Assembly (NCBI RefSeq): GCF_016863615.1
Contig: NZ_BOPF01000020.1
Coordinates: 124,001 to 188,000, forward strand
DNA length: 64,000 nucleotides
Origin: Virgisporangium aliadipatigenens
GTDB taxonomy: Bacteria > Actinomycetota > Actinomycetes > Mycobacteriales > Micromonosporaceae
Direction: 5' to 3'
Below, piece by piece: positions 23,738 through 33,300 of this stretch. Position 1 is the stretch's first letter. Every line of letters begins with the position of its first letter. The notes under the pieces are model-generated. The model was given only the letters and a program-made list of their open reading frames with translations, made no database searches and had not been told where the DNA came from. The position numbers and the translations under genes are program-made.

Positions 23738-24577
23738 CTAGGTGGCGAGGTGGAGGTCGGACCAGGAACGCCCGGCGGAACTCCACCGGGACAGCAGGTC
23801 GCGGGCGGTCGACAGCGGCGCGGCGAGCAGGCAGCGCTGCGTGCCGGCGAGGGCGAGCGGCGGCGACTCCACCGACCCGGTGCTGCAACAGGCGCAGAGC
23901 ACCTGCCCGTTGGCGAGCGGCTCGAAGCCGAGTTCCCGTTCGCCGAACAGGTCGGCGAGCGCCTCCAGGTCGGCCGGCTCGGCGGCGCGCACCGTGACCG
24001 ACAGCGTCGGCAGGTCCGACGGCTCGAAGAGCACCAGCTCGTCGAAGACCGAGAAGGTGCGCTCGCCGACGACCCGCTGACCGGTCGGCTCCCCGTCGTG
24101 CACGACGATCTCGCCGAAGCGGCGCGACGTGTCGAACGGGACGTTGAGCACCCGGCCCCGGGTCGGGCAGAGCCGCTGGATCCACACCACCTCCTGGCCC
24201 TCGACGCCGGTCAGGCGCACGCAGGCGCGCCCGTAGCCGTCCATGATCGGGCCCTCGCCGGGCGCGACCGGGATGCCGAACCCGCCCCACGCCGCGCGCG
24301 CCGTCGGCCAGTCGCGCTGGATCGTGGCGGCGATGCCGAGGTTCCAGTAGGCGGGGTCCTGCGTGCCGGCGGGCGTGTGCGCGACGGCGTGCCTGCCGAG
24401 CCGGTGCGCCTCCGGCCAGTTCCGCAGGAACTTCTGGGCCAGCGCGGCGTCGTACCACCAGTCGGCGACGCGGGGGTCGGTCGGGTGTTCGGTGGCGAGG
24501 CGTTCGTAGAGGTGCGTCGCGCGGGGCCAGTCGTGCGCGTCGAACGCCGCCTTCGCCGCGACGATCAGGTGATCCAT
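23738..24577 (-). CDS. TPR-like protein of unknown function
   Basis: The protein has 279 residues. The first half has tetratricopeptide-like helices (ATHLYERLATEHPTDPRVADWW, then AYWNLGIAATIQRDWPTARAAW). The second half is a beta-rich segment with WIQRLCPTRGRVLNVPF and a Cys-Cys pair (LCACCSTGS). I recognise this as similar to uncharacterised actinobacterial TPR proteins but can give no reaction. The ATG at 24577 overlaps the stop of the thioesterase gene upstream by one base (TGATG), so the two form a coupled operon. The frame continues far upstream, but that part runs antisense to the thioesterase and methyltransferase genes and is not coding. Confidence 0.75.
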   Translation of the reverse strand: MDHLIVAAKAAFDAHDWPRATHLYERLATEHPTDPRVADWWYDAALAQKFLRNWPEAHRLGRHAVAHTPAGTQDPAYWNLGIAATIQRDWPTARAAWGGFGIPVAPGEGPIMDGYGRACVRLTGVEGQEVVWIQRLCPTRGRVLNVPFDTSRRFGEIVVHDGEPTGQRVVGERTFSVFDELVLFEPSDLPTLSVTVRAAEPADLEALADLFGERELGFEPLANGQVLCACCSTGSVESPPLALAGTQRCLLAAPLSTARDLLSRWSSAGRSWSDLHLAT

Positions 24578-25368
24578 CAGGTCCTCCCCCGGGCGGTGAT
24601 CAGCAGGGCCTGGGCGCCCCGGCCGACCTGGCCCGCCGCGTCGAACAGCCGGCTCGCCGCCAGCCCCACCCCGCCCGGGTCCACCGTCGTGGACGCCTCG
24701 ATGCAGAGCCACTCGCCGACCGGTTCGCGGTGCAGGTGCACGGTCAGGTCGGTGTTGATGAAGACGTGCGAGGCGATGTCGTAGACGCGGCTCAGGCCGT
24801 TGCCGCAGTCGGCGAGCAGCATCAGGCGCTGCGTGCCGGACGGCTCCTCCCCCGCGACGAGCGGCATCGACCGGCACGCCCACACCACGGCCGGCCCGAC
24901 CGAGTCGAACCCGCCGCTGACCGGCCGCCACCGCATCGCACGCACGAATCCGCCGCCGAGCCCGCCGCCGTGATGGCCGTCCTCGTCCGGGAAGGCGGGC
25001 GGCGGCGGTGCGGCACCGAGGCCGTCGCCCGGCAGGTCCACGGCCGCGGTGCGGATGCGCCACGCGCGGGCCCGCATGAACGCCCGCCCGCCGGCCGACA
25101 GCTCGGCGTCGAGGAGTTCGACGCTGCGGCCGGGGCGGGAGACGGTGGCGCTCACGCGCACCGGGGCCACCGGCACGGGGCCGAGAATGTCGACCGTGAT
25201 CCTGGCCAGTCTCGACGGGCCGGGAACGGAGCTGTCGAGGCGTTCCATCGCACGCACCAGAAGCGCGGACGGCGGGCCGCCGTGCTGCGCCTCCGGACCC
25301 CACGGACCGGCGGTATGCACCGTCGCCTCCAGGATGTCCGGATCGCCGGTCGGAATGTAGAACGCCAC
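24577..25368 (-). CDS. Hot-dog acyl-CoA thioesterase family protein
   Basis: The protein has 263 residues. The N-terminal hot-dog half contains VHTAGPWGPEAQHGGPPSAL and VRAMERL, typical of double hot-dog thioesterases of the TesB-like/4HBT_3 kind. The second half has FINTDLTVHLHREPVGEW, also conserved in that family. It should hydrolyse acyl-CoA in the cytoplasm; chain specificity is not visible. I start it at GTG 25368, which has AGAGGG eight bases upstream and the normal N-terminus; a longer frame would add Arg-rich residues. It is coupled to the TPR gene and divergent from a methyltransferase gene 52 bases away. Confidence 0.85.
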   Translation of the reverse strand: MAFYIPTGDPDILEATVHTAGPWGPEAQHGGPPSALLVRAMERLDSSVPGPSRLARITVDILGPVPVAPVRVSATVSRPGRSVELLDAELSAGGRAFMRARAWRIRTAAVDLPGDGLGAAPPPPAFPDEDGHHGGGLGGGFVRAMRWRPVSGGFDSVGPAVVWACRSMPLVAGEEPSGTQRLMLLADCGNGLSRVYDIASHVFINTDLTVHLHREPVGEWLCIEASTTVDPGGVGLAASRLFDAAGQVGRGAQALLITARGRT

Positions 25369-25420
25369 GAGGCACCCTCTCACACGCACCCTCACACGGT
25401 GGGGCTGTGCACTGGCCCGC

Positions 25421-26224
25421 ATGACCGACTTTGAAGCGATCAAGAAGAACCAGCGGGCCGGTTGGGAGACCGGGGACTACCCGCGGGTGGGCAACACACT
25501 GCAGATCATCGCGGAACGGTTGCTCGAGGCCGCGGACGTCCGCGCCGGGCAGAAGGTGCTCGACGTGGCCTGCGGGCAGGGCAACGCCGCGCTGGCGGCC
25601 GCGCGCCGGTTCGCCCGCGCGACCGGTGTCGACTACGCCGTGAACCTCCTCGCGCAGGGGCGCGAACGGGCCGCCGCCGAGCACCTGGAGGTCAGGTTCG
25701 TCGAGGGCGACGCCGAGCGGCTGCCGTGCGACGACGGCCAGTGGGACCTGACGGTGAGCACCGTCGGGGTGATGTTCGCGCCGGACCATCAGCGCGCCGC
25801 CGACGAACTGGTGCGCGTGACCGCCGTCGGCGGCCGCATCGCGCTGGCGAGCTGGACCCCGCAGGGGATGATCGGTGAACTGTTCCGCACCGTGGCCAAG
25901 TGGGCGCCGCCGCCGGCGGGTGTGCGGCCGGCGACGCTGTGGGGCGCCACGGATCACCTCGACGCCCTCTTCGGCGAACGCGTCGAGTGGATCAGCCGCG
26001 AGCCGCGCCACTACGTGTTCCGCTACCTGTCGCCGGAACACTTCTCGTCGTGGTTCCGGGAGTTCTACGGGCCGATGACGCGGCTGGCGGGCACGCTCTC
26101 CGGCGACGAACTCGCCCGCTTCGCCGACGACGTGGCGGCGGTGGCGCGGCAGTTCAACCGGGCGGAGGACGGGACCGTCGCCGCCCCGGCCGAATACCTG
26201 GAAGTCGTGGGCGTTCGCCGGTGA
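25421..26224 (+). CDS. Class I SAM-dependent methyltransferase
   Basis: The protein has 267 residues. The SAM-binding motif I is VLDVACGQGNAAL (about 46-58), followed by GVDYAVNLL and the motif II/III region EGDAERLPCDDGQWDL, as in UbiE/COQ5-like Methyltransf_11 and _25 enzymes. The C-terminal third has a Trp/Phe-rich substrate cap (FRYLSPEHFSSWFREFYGP). The substrate is unknown. The stop is followed by the BTAD gene nine bases downstream, so both are probably one transcript. Confidence 0.9.
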   Translation: MTDFEAIKKNQRAGWETGDYPRVGNTLQIIAERLLEAADVRAGQKVLDVACGQGNAALAAARRFARATGVDYAVNLLAQGRERAAAEHLEVRFVEGDAERLPCDDGQWDLTVSTVGVMFAPDHQRAADELVRVTAVGGRIALASWTPQGMIGELFRTVAKWAPPPAGVRPATLWGATDHLDALFGERVEWISREPRHYVFRYLSPEHFSSWFREFYGPMTRLAGTLSGDELARFADDVAAVARQFNRAEDGTVAAPAEYLEVVGVRR

Positions 26225-26233
26225 TGATGGGAC

Positions 26234-27991
26234 ATGCTCACGATCCGGCTGCTCGGGCCGCCGTCCGTCGCGCGCGACGGGCGGCCGCTCCCGCCGCCGC
26301 GTGGCCGCAAGGCGTGGGCGCTGCTGGCCTACCTGTTGCTGACCGACCGGCCGCCGTCCCGCAAACAGTTGGCGGGCCTGCTGTTCGGCGATGCCGCGGA
26401 CCCACTCGGCGCGCTGCGCTGGACGCTGGCGGAACTACGGCGCGCGCTGCAGGACACCACCCTCTTCCGCGGCGATCCGATCGACCCGCGCCTCCCCGCA
26501 TCGTCCACTGTGGACATCGATAGCGGGTCCGGGGAGCTGTTGGAGGGCGCGGATCCGGCCGCCGGTGCGGCGTTCGAGTCGTGGTTGCTGGTGCAGCGGC
26601 ACAGCGTCGCCGGCCGGGTCGAGGCCCGCCTGCGCCAGGAAGCGGTCGCCCTGCTGGCCGCCGGGCGGGCGGCCGACGCGGTGGCCGTCGCCGAGCGGGT
26701 GGTGGCCCGCAACCCGTTGGCGGAAGGGAATCACGAGCTGCTGGTGCGGTGTCTCGCCATGGCCGGCGATCGGGCGGCCGCGCTGCGCCAGGTCGCCGTC
26801 GCCGAGGACACGTTGCGGCGGGAGCTCTCCGCGGCGGCCACGCCCGCCCTGCGCGACGCGGCCGCCGCCGAACCCGACACGGGCATGCTCGCCCCGTTCG
26901 GCGGCCGCGCGGCGGCCCTCAGCCAGCTCGAGGCGGGACGTGCGGCCATCGCGGCCGGCGCCGTCGACGCCGGGCTGCAGTGCCTGCGCCGCGCGGTCAG
27001 CGAAGCCGGCCGCTGCCGGGACACCGCCGTGCGGGCGCGCGCGTTGGCGGCGCTCGGTTCGGCGCTGGTGCACGCCGTGCGCGGGCGCGACGAGGAGGGC
27101 GCCGTGCTGCTGCAGGAGGCGGCGCGGCACGCGGTTTCGGTCGGCGACGCCGCCACCGCCGCGGCCGCGTACCGGGAGTTGGGGTTCGTCGAGGTGCAGG
27201 CCGGGCGGCGGCACACCGCCGAGGAGTGGCTGGCCCGCGCGAGCGACATCGCCGCGTCCGACGCCGAGCACGCCGCCATCCTCGGGGTCCGCGGCATGAA
27301 CGCCTCCGACACCGCGGACTATCCGGCCGCGTTCGGGTTCCTCGCGGAGTCGGTGGCGCGGGCCGCGCGGGCCGGCGACGTTCGACAGCAGGCGTTCTCT
27401 CTGGCCCTCGCCGGCCGTGCCCACCTGCTCCGCGCCGAGCGCAGCCAGGCCGCCGCCGCTCTTTCGCATTCGATGGAACTGGTGGAGCAGCAGCGGTGGA
27501 TCGCATTCGCACCGTTCCCCCAGATCCTGAAGGCGGAACTGGACATGGCGGCCGGGGATCTCGACGGCGCCGCCGACCGACTCGAACGCTCCTGGACGAC
27601 CGCCTGCCAGCTGGACGACCCCTGCTGGGAGGGGCTGGCGGCGCGCGCCCTCGGCCTGCTGAACACCGGCCGCGGCGACCGGACGGCGGCCGACCGCTGG
27701 CTCGCCGAGGCGCGGCTGCGCAGCAACCGGGTCCCCGACCGGTACCAGTGGATCCACGCGCACGTCCTCGACACGGCGGCGGGGGTGGCGCTGGATCGCG
27801 ACGAACACGGGGCCGCGGCGCGCCTCACCGCCGACCTGGGCGCACTGGCCGCACGGGCCGACATGCGCGAACTGGTCGTGCGCGCCCAGCTGCACCGGTA
27901 TCGGCTGGGGGACTCCGCGGCGCTGGAGGCGGCGCGTTTGTTGGCGGCGGACATCGACAATCCGGCGCTGCAGGCGCTGCTCACGGCTTAG
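26234..27991 (+). CDS. BTAD-domain transcriptional activator with TPR-like C-terminus
   Basis: 585 residues. The N-terminus (LTIRLLGPPSVARDGRPL ... LLAYLLLTDRPPSRKQLAGLLF) has the OmpR-like winged-helix form found in SARP/BTAD regulators. The bacterial transcriptional activation domain follows at about 100-250 (EGNHELLVRCLAMAGDRAAAL). The rest is an alpha-helical repeat region of about 330 residues (AWLARASDIAA, AAALSHSMELVEQ and similar helix pairs), probably protein- or ligand-binding. No AAA ATPase motif is present, so it is not a large AfsR type. The target genes are unknown; the coupled methyltransferase is a likely one. Confidence 0.88.
   Translation: MLTIRLLGPPSVARDGRPLPPPRGRKAWALLAYLLLTDRPPSRKQLAGLLFGDAADPLGALRWTLAELRRALQDTTLFRGDPIDPRLPASSTVDIDSGSGELLEGADPAAGAAFESWLLVQRHSVAGRVEARLRQEAVALLAAGRAADAVAVAERVVARNPLAEGNHELLVRCLAMAGDRAAALRQVAVAEDTLRRELSAAATPALRDAAAAEPDTGMLAPFGGRAAALSQLEAGRAAIAAGAVDAGLQCLRRAVSEAGRCRDTAVRARALAALGSALVHAVRGRDEEGAVLLQEAARHAVSVGDAATAAAAYRELGFVEVQAGRRHTAEEWLARASDIAASDAEHAAILGVRGMNASDTADYPAAFGFLAESVARAARAGDVRQQAFSLALAGRAHLLRAERSQAAAALSHSMELVEQQRWIAFAPFPQILKAELDMAAGDLDGAADRLERSWTTACQLDDPCWEGLAARALGLLNTGRGDRTAADRWLAEARLRSNRVPDRYQWIHAHVLDTAAGVALDRDEHGAAARLTADLGALAARADMRELVVRAQLHRYRLGDSAALEAARLLAADIDNPALQALLTA
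26504..26514. repeat. TCCACWGTGGA palindrome, copy 6
   Basis: TCCACTGTGGA in the BTAD activator gene; it codes Ser-Thr-Val-Asp. Confidence 0.9.
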
Positions 27992-28419
27992 CGCGAGGGC
28001 GGCGCTGCTCGCTCGATGGCCGAGCTTTGGACATCGCGTGGCGCGGCGTTGCTCGCTCCGTGGCCGAGCGTTGATCAGCGCGCGGCGCGGCGGTCGCCCG
28101 TCGCCGGGCGTCCGCTCCGCGCTGCGTTGCTGGCCCTCGGCGGCGTAGCCGCGAGTCTGATCGGAGGGTGCGGCGTGCCGCACCGCCTACAGCATCCTAG
28201 GAGGCTAGGCTGAGTCCGCCTGGGTGGGCCCACTTGGCGGAGGGACCGGCAGTCCCTGACCGCCGGCGGTCAGCCCGACATGGCGGTCGCCTCGCGATCG
28301 GCGGCGCGGCCGTCGGCGACGGTGCCGGCTGGGTCGGCGGTCGACGCACCCGCCGGCGCGCGTCAGGTAGTGGCCCGAAACGCAGGTTATGGCGGCTCGA
28401 TAACCTGCGTTTGGGGCCA
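27992..28419. other. Gene-free stretch with direct and inverted repeats
   Basis: I find no convincing gene in this interval. It starts with two degenerate direct copies of about 45 bases (CTGCTCGCTCGATGGCCGAG near 28004 and TTGCTCGCTCCGTGGCCGAG near 28049). It then has several small hairpins: CCTAG/CTAGG near 28196, GGGAC/GTCCC at 28242-28256 and the perfect palindrome CTGACCGCC-GGCGGTCAG at 28256-28273. It ends in a very large hairpin that overlaps the end of the LysR gene. Confidence 0.7.
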
Positions 28420-28429
28420 CTACCTGACG
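28361..28429. repeat. Long hairpin, 30-base arms, at the LysR gene end
   Basis: The left arm (28361-28390, beginning CGTCAGGTAGTGGCCC) is the reverse complement of the right arm (28400-28429) with one mismatch; the loop is nine bases. The stop codon of the leftward LysR gene (28420-28422) lies inside the right arm. It could end transcription from either side, or be a miniature inverted-repeat element inserted at the gene end. Confidence 0.88.
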
Positions 28430-29292
28430 GCCTCCTGGAGAGAGCCGACGACGGCGGCCACCGCCGGGTGGTCGGACGCGCCGCGGCGGTAGCCGATCCG
28501 CGTTCGTCTGCGGGTGGGGGCGTCGAGCAGGCGCACGCCGTCGGGGAGTGTGGCGGTGGCGAGTTCGGGGACGAGGGCGACGCCCTGTCCGGCCGCTACG
28601 AGCGCGAGCACCGCGTCGAAGTCGTCCACGTGATGGCGCGCCCGCGGGGCGAAGCCGGCGTTCCGGGTGACCCGCAGCGCCACCTCGTGGCAGAGCGTGC
28701 CCGGCCCCGCCAGGATCCAGTCGACCTCGCGGGTGTCGGCGAACGTGTCGAACGGCGCGTCCGCCGCAACGGCCACATGCACGGCCTCCTCCAGCAGCGG
28801 CACGGACTCGACGGCCGGGTCGATCACGGCCGGCACGACGTCGTAGTCGTGCAGCAGCCCCACGTCCAGCCGCCGGTCGGACAGCGCACGGGGCACCGCG
28901 ACCGGGTCGAGTTCGCTGACGGACAGTTCGAGCGCGGGATGGTCCCGTCCGAGCGCCACGAGCGCGGCGGGCAGCACGGTCCGCACCGCCGTCGGGAACG
29001 CCCCGATGCGCACGGTCCCGGCCGGCCCCTCCCGCACGGCGGCCAGCGCGGCGGTGGTCTCCTCCAGCGCCGCGAACACCGTGGCGGCCCGCCGTACCAG
29101 CACCCGCCCGGCGCCGGTGAACTCCACCCGCCGGCCGCTTCGCCGCAGCAGCGCGACGCCGGCCTCACGTTCGAGGGCGGCGAGTTGTTGGGAGACGGCC
29201 GACGGCGTGTAGGAGTGCACGGCCGCGACGGCGGCGATGGTGCCGAGGCGTTCGAGGTCGCTGAGCAGTCGGAGGCGGCGCACGTCGAGCAT
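28420..29292 (-). CDS. LysR-family transcriptional regulator
   Basis: 290 residues. The N-terminal winged HTH reads LRLLSDLERLGTIAAVA ... SYTPSAVSQQLAALEREAGV, the standard LysR helix-turn-helix. The effector domain begins near residue 90 (GTVRIGAFPTAVRTVLPAAL) with a usual periplasmic-binding fold. It is divergent from a DapA-family aldolase gene with 70 bases between starts, so that gene is its likely target and the aldolase substrate or product its likely inducer. The last codons run into a long hairpin, and the stop lies inside one arm. Confidence 0.92.
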   Translation of the reverse strand: MLDVRRLRLLSDLERLGTIAAVAAVHSYTPSAVSQQLAALEREAGVALLRRSGRRVEFTGAGRVLVRRAATVFAALEETTAALAAVREGPAGTVRIGAFPTAVRTVLPAALVALGRDHPALELSVSELDPVAVPRALSDRRLDVGLLHDYDVVPAVIDPAVESVPLLEEAVHVAVAADAPFDTFADTREVDWILAGPGTLCHEVALRVTRNAGFAPRARHHVDDFDAVLALVAAGQGVALVPELATATLPDGVRLLDAPTRRRTRIGYRRGASDHPAVAAVVGSLQEAVR

Positions 29293-29362
29293 CAGCTCAC
29301 CTTACGGCTTTGCCTAGAAACAAGAAGTAGACCTGGCGGGTTTTGGCGAGCAGGGTAAGTGC

Positions 29363-30232
29363 ATGGGTGTGCACGTTCCGTTGATCACTCCGTTCGACGC
29401 GGCGGGGGCGGTGGCGCTCGACGCGTTGGAGGCGTTGGCGCACGAGGTGTTGGACGAGGGCGCGAGCGGTCTGGTGGCGCTCGGCACCACGGCCGAACCG
29501 GGCGCGTTGCGCGTCGACGAGCGGGCGGCCGTCCTCGACGTGGTGCACGGCGTGTGCGCCGCGCGGAAGGTGCCGCTGACGGTGGGGACCGAGGACCCGT
29601 CGACGCTGTCCCGGTATCCGGCCGCGACGGCGGCGCTGTGCCTGGTGCCGCCTTTCGTGCGGGCGGGTGAGGACGGCGTGCTCGCCTACTTCGAGGCGTT
29701 GGCGGCGCGGAGCCCGGTGCCGGTGCTCGTGTACCACGTGCCGCTGCGCACCGGCCAGGAACTGTCGACCGCCGCGCTGCGCCGGCTCGCGGCCGTCGAC
29801 GGGATCACCGGCGTCAAGTACGCGCCGACGGTGATCGACGCCGACGCGGTGGACCTGCTCACCGCGCCGCCGCCCGGGTGGGCCGTGCTGGCCGCCACGG
29901 ATCCACTGCTCGCCCCGATGCTCGCGCTGGGCGCGCACGGCGCGATCCTCGCCTCCGCCCTCGTTGACACGGCGTCCTACGCCGCCCTCACCGCCGGCGC
30001 CGCACCCGGCCTGCGGGGCGGCGCCGTGTTCGACCGGGCGGAGGCGCACCGGCTGGCGCGGCTGTCGACGGCACTCTTCGCCGAGCCGAACCCCACCGTC
30101 ATCAAGGGCGTGCTGCACGCCCAGGGCCGCATCCCCACCCCGTCGGTGCGGCTCCCGCTCCTCCCCGCCGCCCGTTCACGGGTCGACGCCGCGCTGACCC
30201 TCGCCGATCTTGCAGTTGTGGTGGGCGCATAA
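29363..30232 (+). CDS. DapA/NAL-family class I aldolase or synthase
   Basis: 289 residues of TIM-barrel type. It has ALGTTAEPGAL (the family GTTGE-like loop, with Ala for the second Gly), Tyr124 in VYHVPLRTG and the Schiff-base Lys152 in ITGVKYAP. Members include dihydrodipicolinate synthase, N-acetylneuraminate lyase and keto-deoxy-sugar aldolases. The divergent LysR gene and the lack of lysine genes nearby suggest a catabolic aldolase rather than true DapA; this is inference. It ends at a hairpin shared with the convergent jetC gene. Confidence 0.87.
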   Translation: MGVHVPLITPFDAAGAVALDALEALAHEVLDEGASGLVALGTTAEPGALRVDERAAVLDVVHGVCAARKVPLTVGTEDPSTLSRYPAATAALCLVPPFVRAGEDGVLAYFEALAARSPVPVLVYHVPLRTGQELSTAALRRLAAVDGITGVKYAPTVIDADAVDLLTAPPPGWAVLAATDPLLAPMLALGAHGAILASALVDTASYAALTAGAAPGLRGGAVFDRAEAHRLARLSTALFAEPNPTVIKGVLHAQGRIPTPSVRLPLLPAARSRVDAALTLADLAVVVGA

Positions 30233-30273
30233 CGCCACCAACCGGATACTCCGGGCGCCACAACTGCAAGATC
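30206..30273. terminator. Inverted repeat between convergent dapA-like and jetC-like genes
   Basis: GATCTTGCAGTTGTGG at 30206-30221 is exactly complementary to CCACAACTGCAAGATC at 30258-30273; shorter G/C-rich pairing continues inwards. It spans the last codons and stop of the aldolase gene and precedes the stop of jetC on the other strand, so it can end transcription from both sides. Confidence 0.78.
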
Positions 30274-30301
30274 GACGCAGCGGCGCAGCGGCGTGGGAGA
30301 G

Positions 30302-33300
30302 CTACGCGGCCGCGCGCGTGGCCAGTTCGCCGAAGGTGGCCGACGCCGCCGCCGACCGTGGGCCGTCGGGCAGGACGCGCTTGTCGACCAGCACCGCCTG
30401 ACCGATGAACGGTTCGACGATGCCCGCCATCCGGATCGGCGCCGCGATCAGCAGCTGGAACCCGAACTCGTGGAACACTCCCAGCGCCTGCGCCGCGAAC
30501 GTCTCGTCGGACTTGCTGAACGCCTCGTCGAGCATCAACGGCGCGAACGCCGGCACCCCGTCCCCGTCGGCCAGGTTGTAGCTGAGCGCCGCCGCCAGGC
30601 AGAACGCCACGAGCTTCTCCTGCTCGCCGCCGGAGTTCGCGGAGGTGTTGCTGAACGTCGCCACCGTCGAGCCGTCCGCGATCAACTCCTCCCGCCCGTA
30701 GAACGTGAAGCTGTTGCGCACGTCCAGGACGTTCTCGCGCCATTGCCTGGCCTCCGCCGTGTCGGCCGTGAAGCGGGCCATCAGCGCACGCACCCGCTTG
30801 AACTGCGCCCGGGAGGCCTCGGCGTCGCGGCGGGCGTTCGGGGCGTGGCGCAGCAGGGCGTCGACGGCTGCGCGGAACGAGCGAGCGTCGTCGGAGGAGC
30901 CGGAGGCAGAGGAGGCGGAGGAGGACGAGGAGGACGAGGAGGCGACCGACCGGTGCGCGATCTGCAGCCGCGTACCGGTGTTGAACTCGACCCGCGTGAG
31001 GCCCTCGTTCACCATGGCGACGCGCTTGCGGATCTCCGTCGAGGCGTTCTCGATCTCGCGCTGCAGCACACTGATCGAGGGCACCATGTCCTCGGCGATC
31101 ATTTGCTGGAAGCGGTTCATCGCCTCGGGGAGGCGCCGCTCGGCGATGTCCTCGTAGAGCGCGGCGAAGTCGGCGCCGCTGCGTTCGGCGTCGGCGCTGG
31201 TGTCCGGGGCGGCGTCGCGCCACTGCTCGATGAACGCGCGCATCGCGGCCTCGAGGCGGGTCTGCGCGACGCGGCGTTCGCTGTCGGCGGCATCGCGGCG
31301 CGCGACCAGTTCGCGGCGCAACGCGTTCTCCACCAACGCGAACGTGTCGGGTGAGACCGGCACGCCGGTGGCCGCCAGGACGTCGTCCAGGAACACCCGA
31401 TCGCCGTCATCCGCCAGGCGATGCAGTTGGTCGCCCAGTTCCTTCTGCAGGTCCACGAGCACCGGCATCCGGTCGGTCAGCTGCCTGATCTCGTTGCGCG
31501 TCGCGGCGCACGCCTCCTCGGCGTCCTTGTAGCGGCGCTCCGCGTCGACCCGCTGCTGCTCCAGGTCCAGCAGGTTGCGGTTGTCCGTGCGCACGGCGGC
31601 GATGCGCTCGTCGAGTTCGCGGATGCGGCCGCCGGAGGCCCACCGGTCGATCGCGGCCCACGACGGGTAGGCGTCCAGTTCGCCGGCCGCCGCGAGGCTC
31701 TCCTGCGCCGCGCGCAGGCGGGACTGATGGTTGTCCGCCGCCGCGGTGGCCTCGCGTTCGGCCCGGTGCAACGCGTCGACCTCGGACTGGAGCGCGTCGC
31801 GTTTGGTGCCGGTGTCGGCGCCGAGAATGTAGTTCGCCGGGTTGGCGGTCTCGTCGCGGTCGTCCTTGCGGTAGTGGTTGCCGGGCAGCTTGACGGTGCC
31901 GCGCAGGGTCACGCCGATGCGGTGCCGGTCCAACTCCTCGGCGTTCTCCACGCAGGCGTGGTCGAATCGGCGCGCCAGCTCCGCCCGGAGCCACTCGGAG
32001 AAGGGATGCGTGTCGTCGACGACGAGCTTCGCGGCCAGCGTGCCGTCCACCGCCCGGCTCGGATCGGCGGTTGATCCCACAACGCTGTAGTCGACCACGC
32101 CCTTGATGCGGTGGTGGTCGATGTAGTTCCGGACCGCGTCGGCGTGTTTGCGGGGAACGAGAAGACGCAGTCCGAACCCGCGCAACACCCGCTCGGCGGC
32201 GGGGCGCCAGCGTTCCTCGTCGTCGGCGATGTCGATCAGCTCGGCCGCGTAGGGCAGGTCGGCGACGGCGATGCCGGCCCCGTCCGCGATCGCCTGCCGG
32301 CGTGCCTGGTCCCGCGCGGGGATGAGGGTGCGCGCGGACTGCAGGGCCGTCAGTTCGGCCCTCTTCTCCTTGTGCGCACGGCGCGCGTCGGCCATCGCGT
32401 CGAGAACGGCGTGCCCGTCGGCCCGAAGGGACGCCTCTGCCGAAAGTGCCTCGGCGCGGATGGCAGGCAGCGCCTCGCGCAGGGCGGAGAAGGAAGCGAG
32501 GTCCGTGGGAACCGGGCGTCGCAGCCGCGTCACGATCGCGCTGAAGGCGCGGTACGCCGCCTGCACCGGCCCGTGTTCGGCGGTGGCCAGCCGGTGCTGC
32601 ATCTCCAGGTCGTGCAGGTGCCGGGCGTCCTGGCGCCACTGCGCCTCCAGGGCGGTGTACGCCGCGAACGCCCGGTCCCGCAGGTCGTTGTGCGCGCCCA
32701 GCGTCTCGTCCAGGGCCTCCAACCGGCGGTCGATCCGTTCGATCTCGGCCTCGACCGCGCGCAGGCGCACGCCGCGCAGGTACGTCTCCGCCGGTTCCCC
32801 CAGCAGGGAACGGGCTCGATCGGTGGACTCCCGCGACTCGCTGAACCGCTTCCACAGCCCGGGAACGTCCTTCAGCACCCGCTCCTGCCGGTGTGCCCGT
32901 TCGGCGGTCTCGTAGGCCTCGTTGAGCGGCGTGAACGCGGCGACCATGCGCGCCGCCGCGTCGAAGGTCACCGGCCGGTCGAGCATGTTGTCGCGGATGA
33001 ACATGTTCAGGTCGCCCACGTTCTTGAGCGCCTTCGCCTTGCCCAGCAACGACACGGCCGTGCGCGACGCGCCGAGCCCCACCCGCCGCGCGAGGTCCCG
33101 CAGGTACGCCGCCTGCGTGACGGGATACTCCGCCGGGTAGGTCGCCTTGAACCACCGGCTGTCGAAGCGCCGCGCCGCCCACTCCTCCAGCAGCTGCACC
33201 GAGAACTGCCCGTCGTGCAGCTGGTACATGGATTTCAGCGAGGCGCCGTCGGTCTCCGTGCCGGCGAACCACTTCACGACCACCGCCGTGGTGACCGAAC

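Noticed and set aside
24578-26041. Upstream extension of the TPR-like gene
   Set aside because: It runs over the thioesterase gene and the opposite methyltransferase gene in shadow frames; only the part from 24577 downwards has protein-like composition.
29363-30232. True lysine-pathway DapA
   Set aside because: No lysine genes nearby, a divergent LysR, and changes in the GTTGE loop make a catabolic aldolase more likely, so I gave no symbol.
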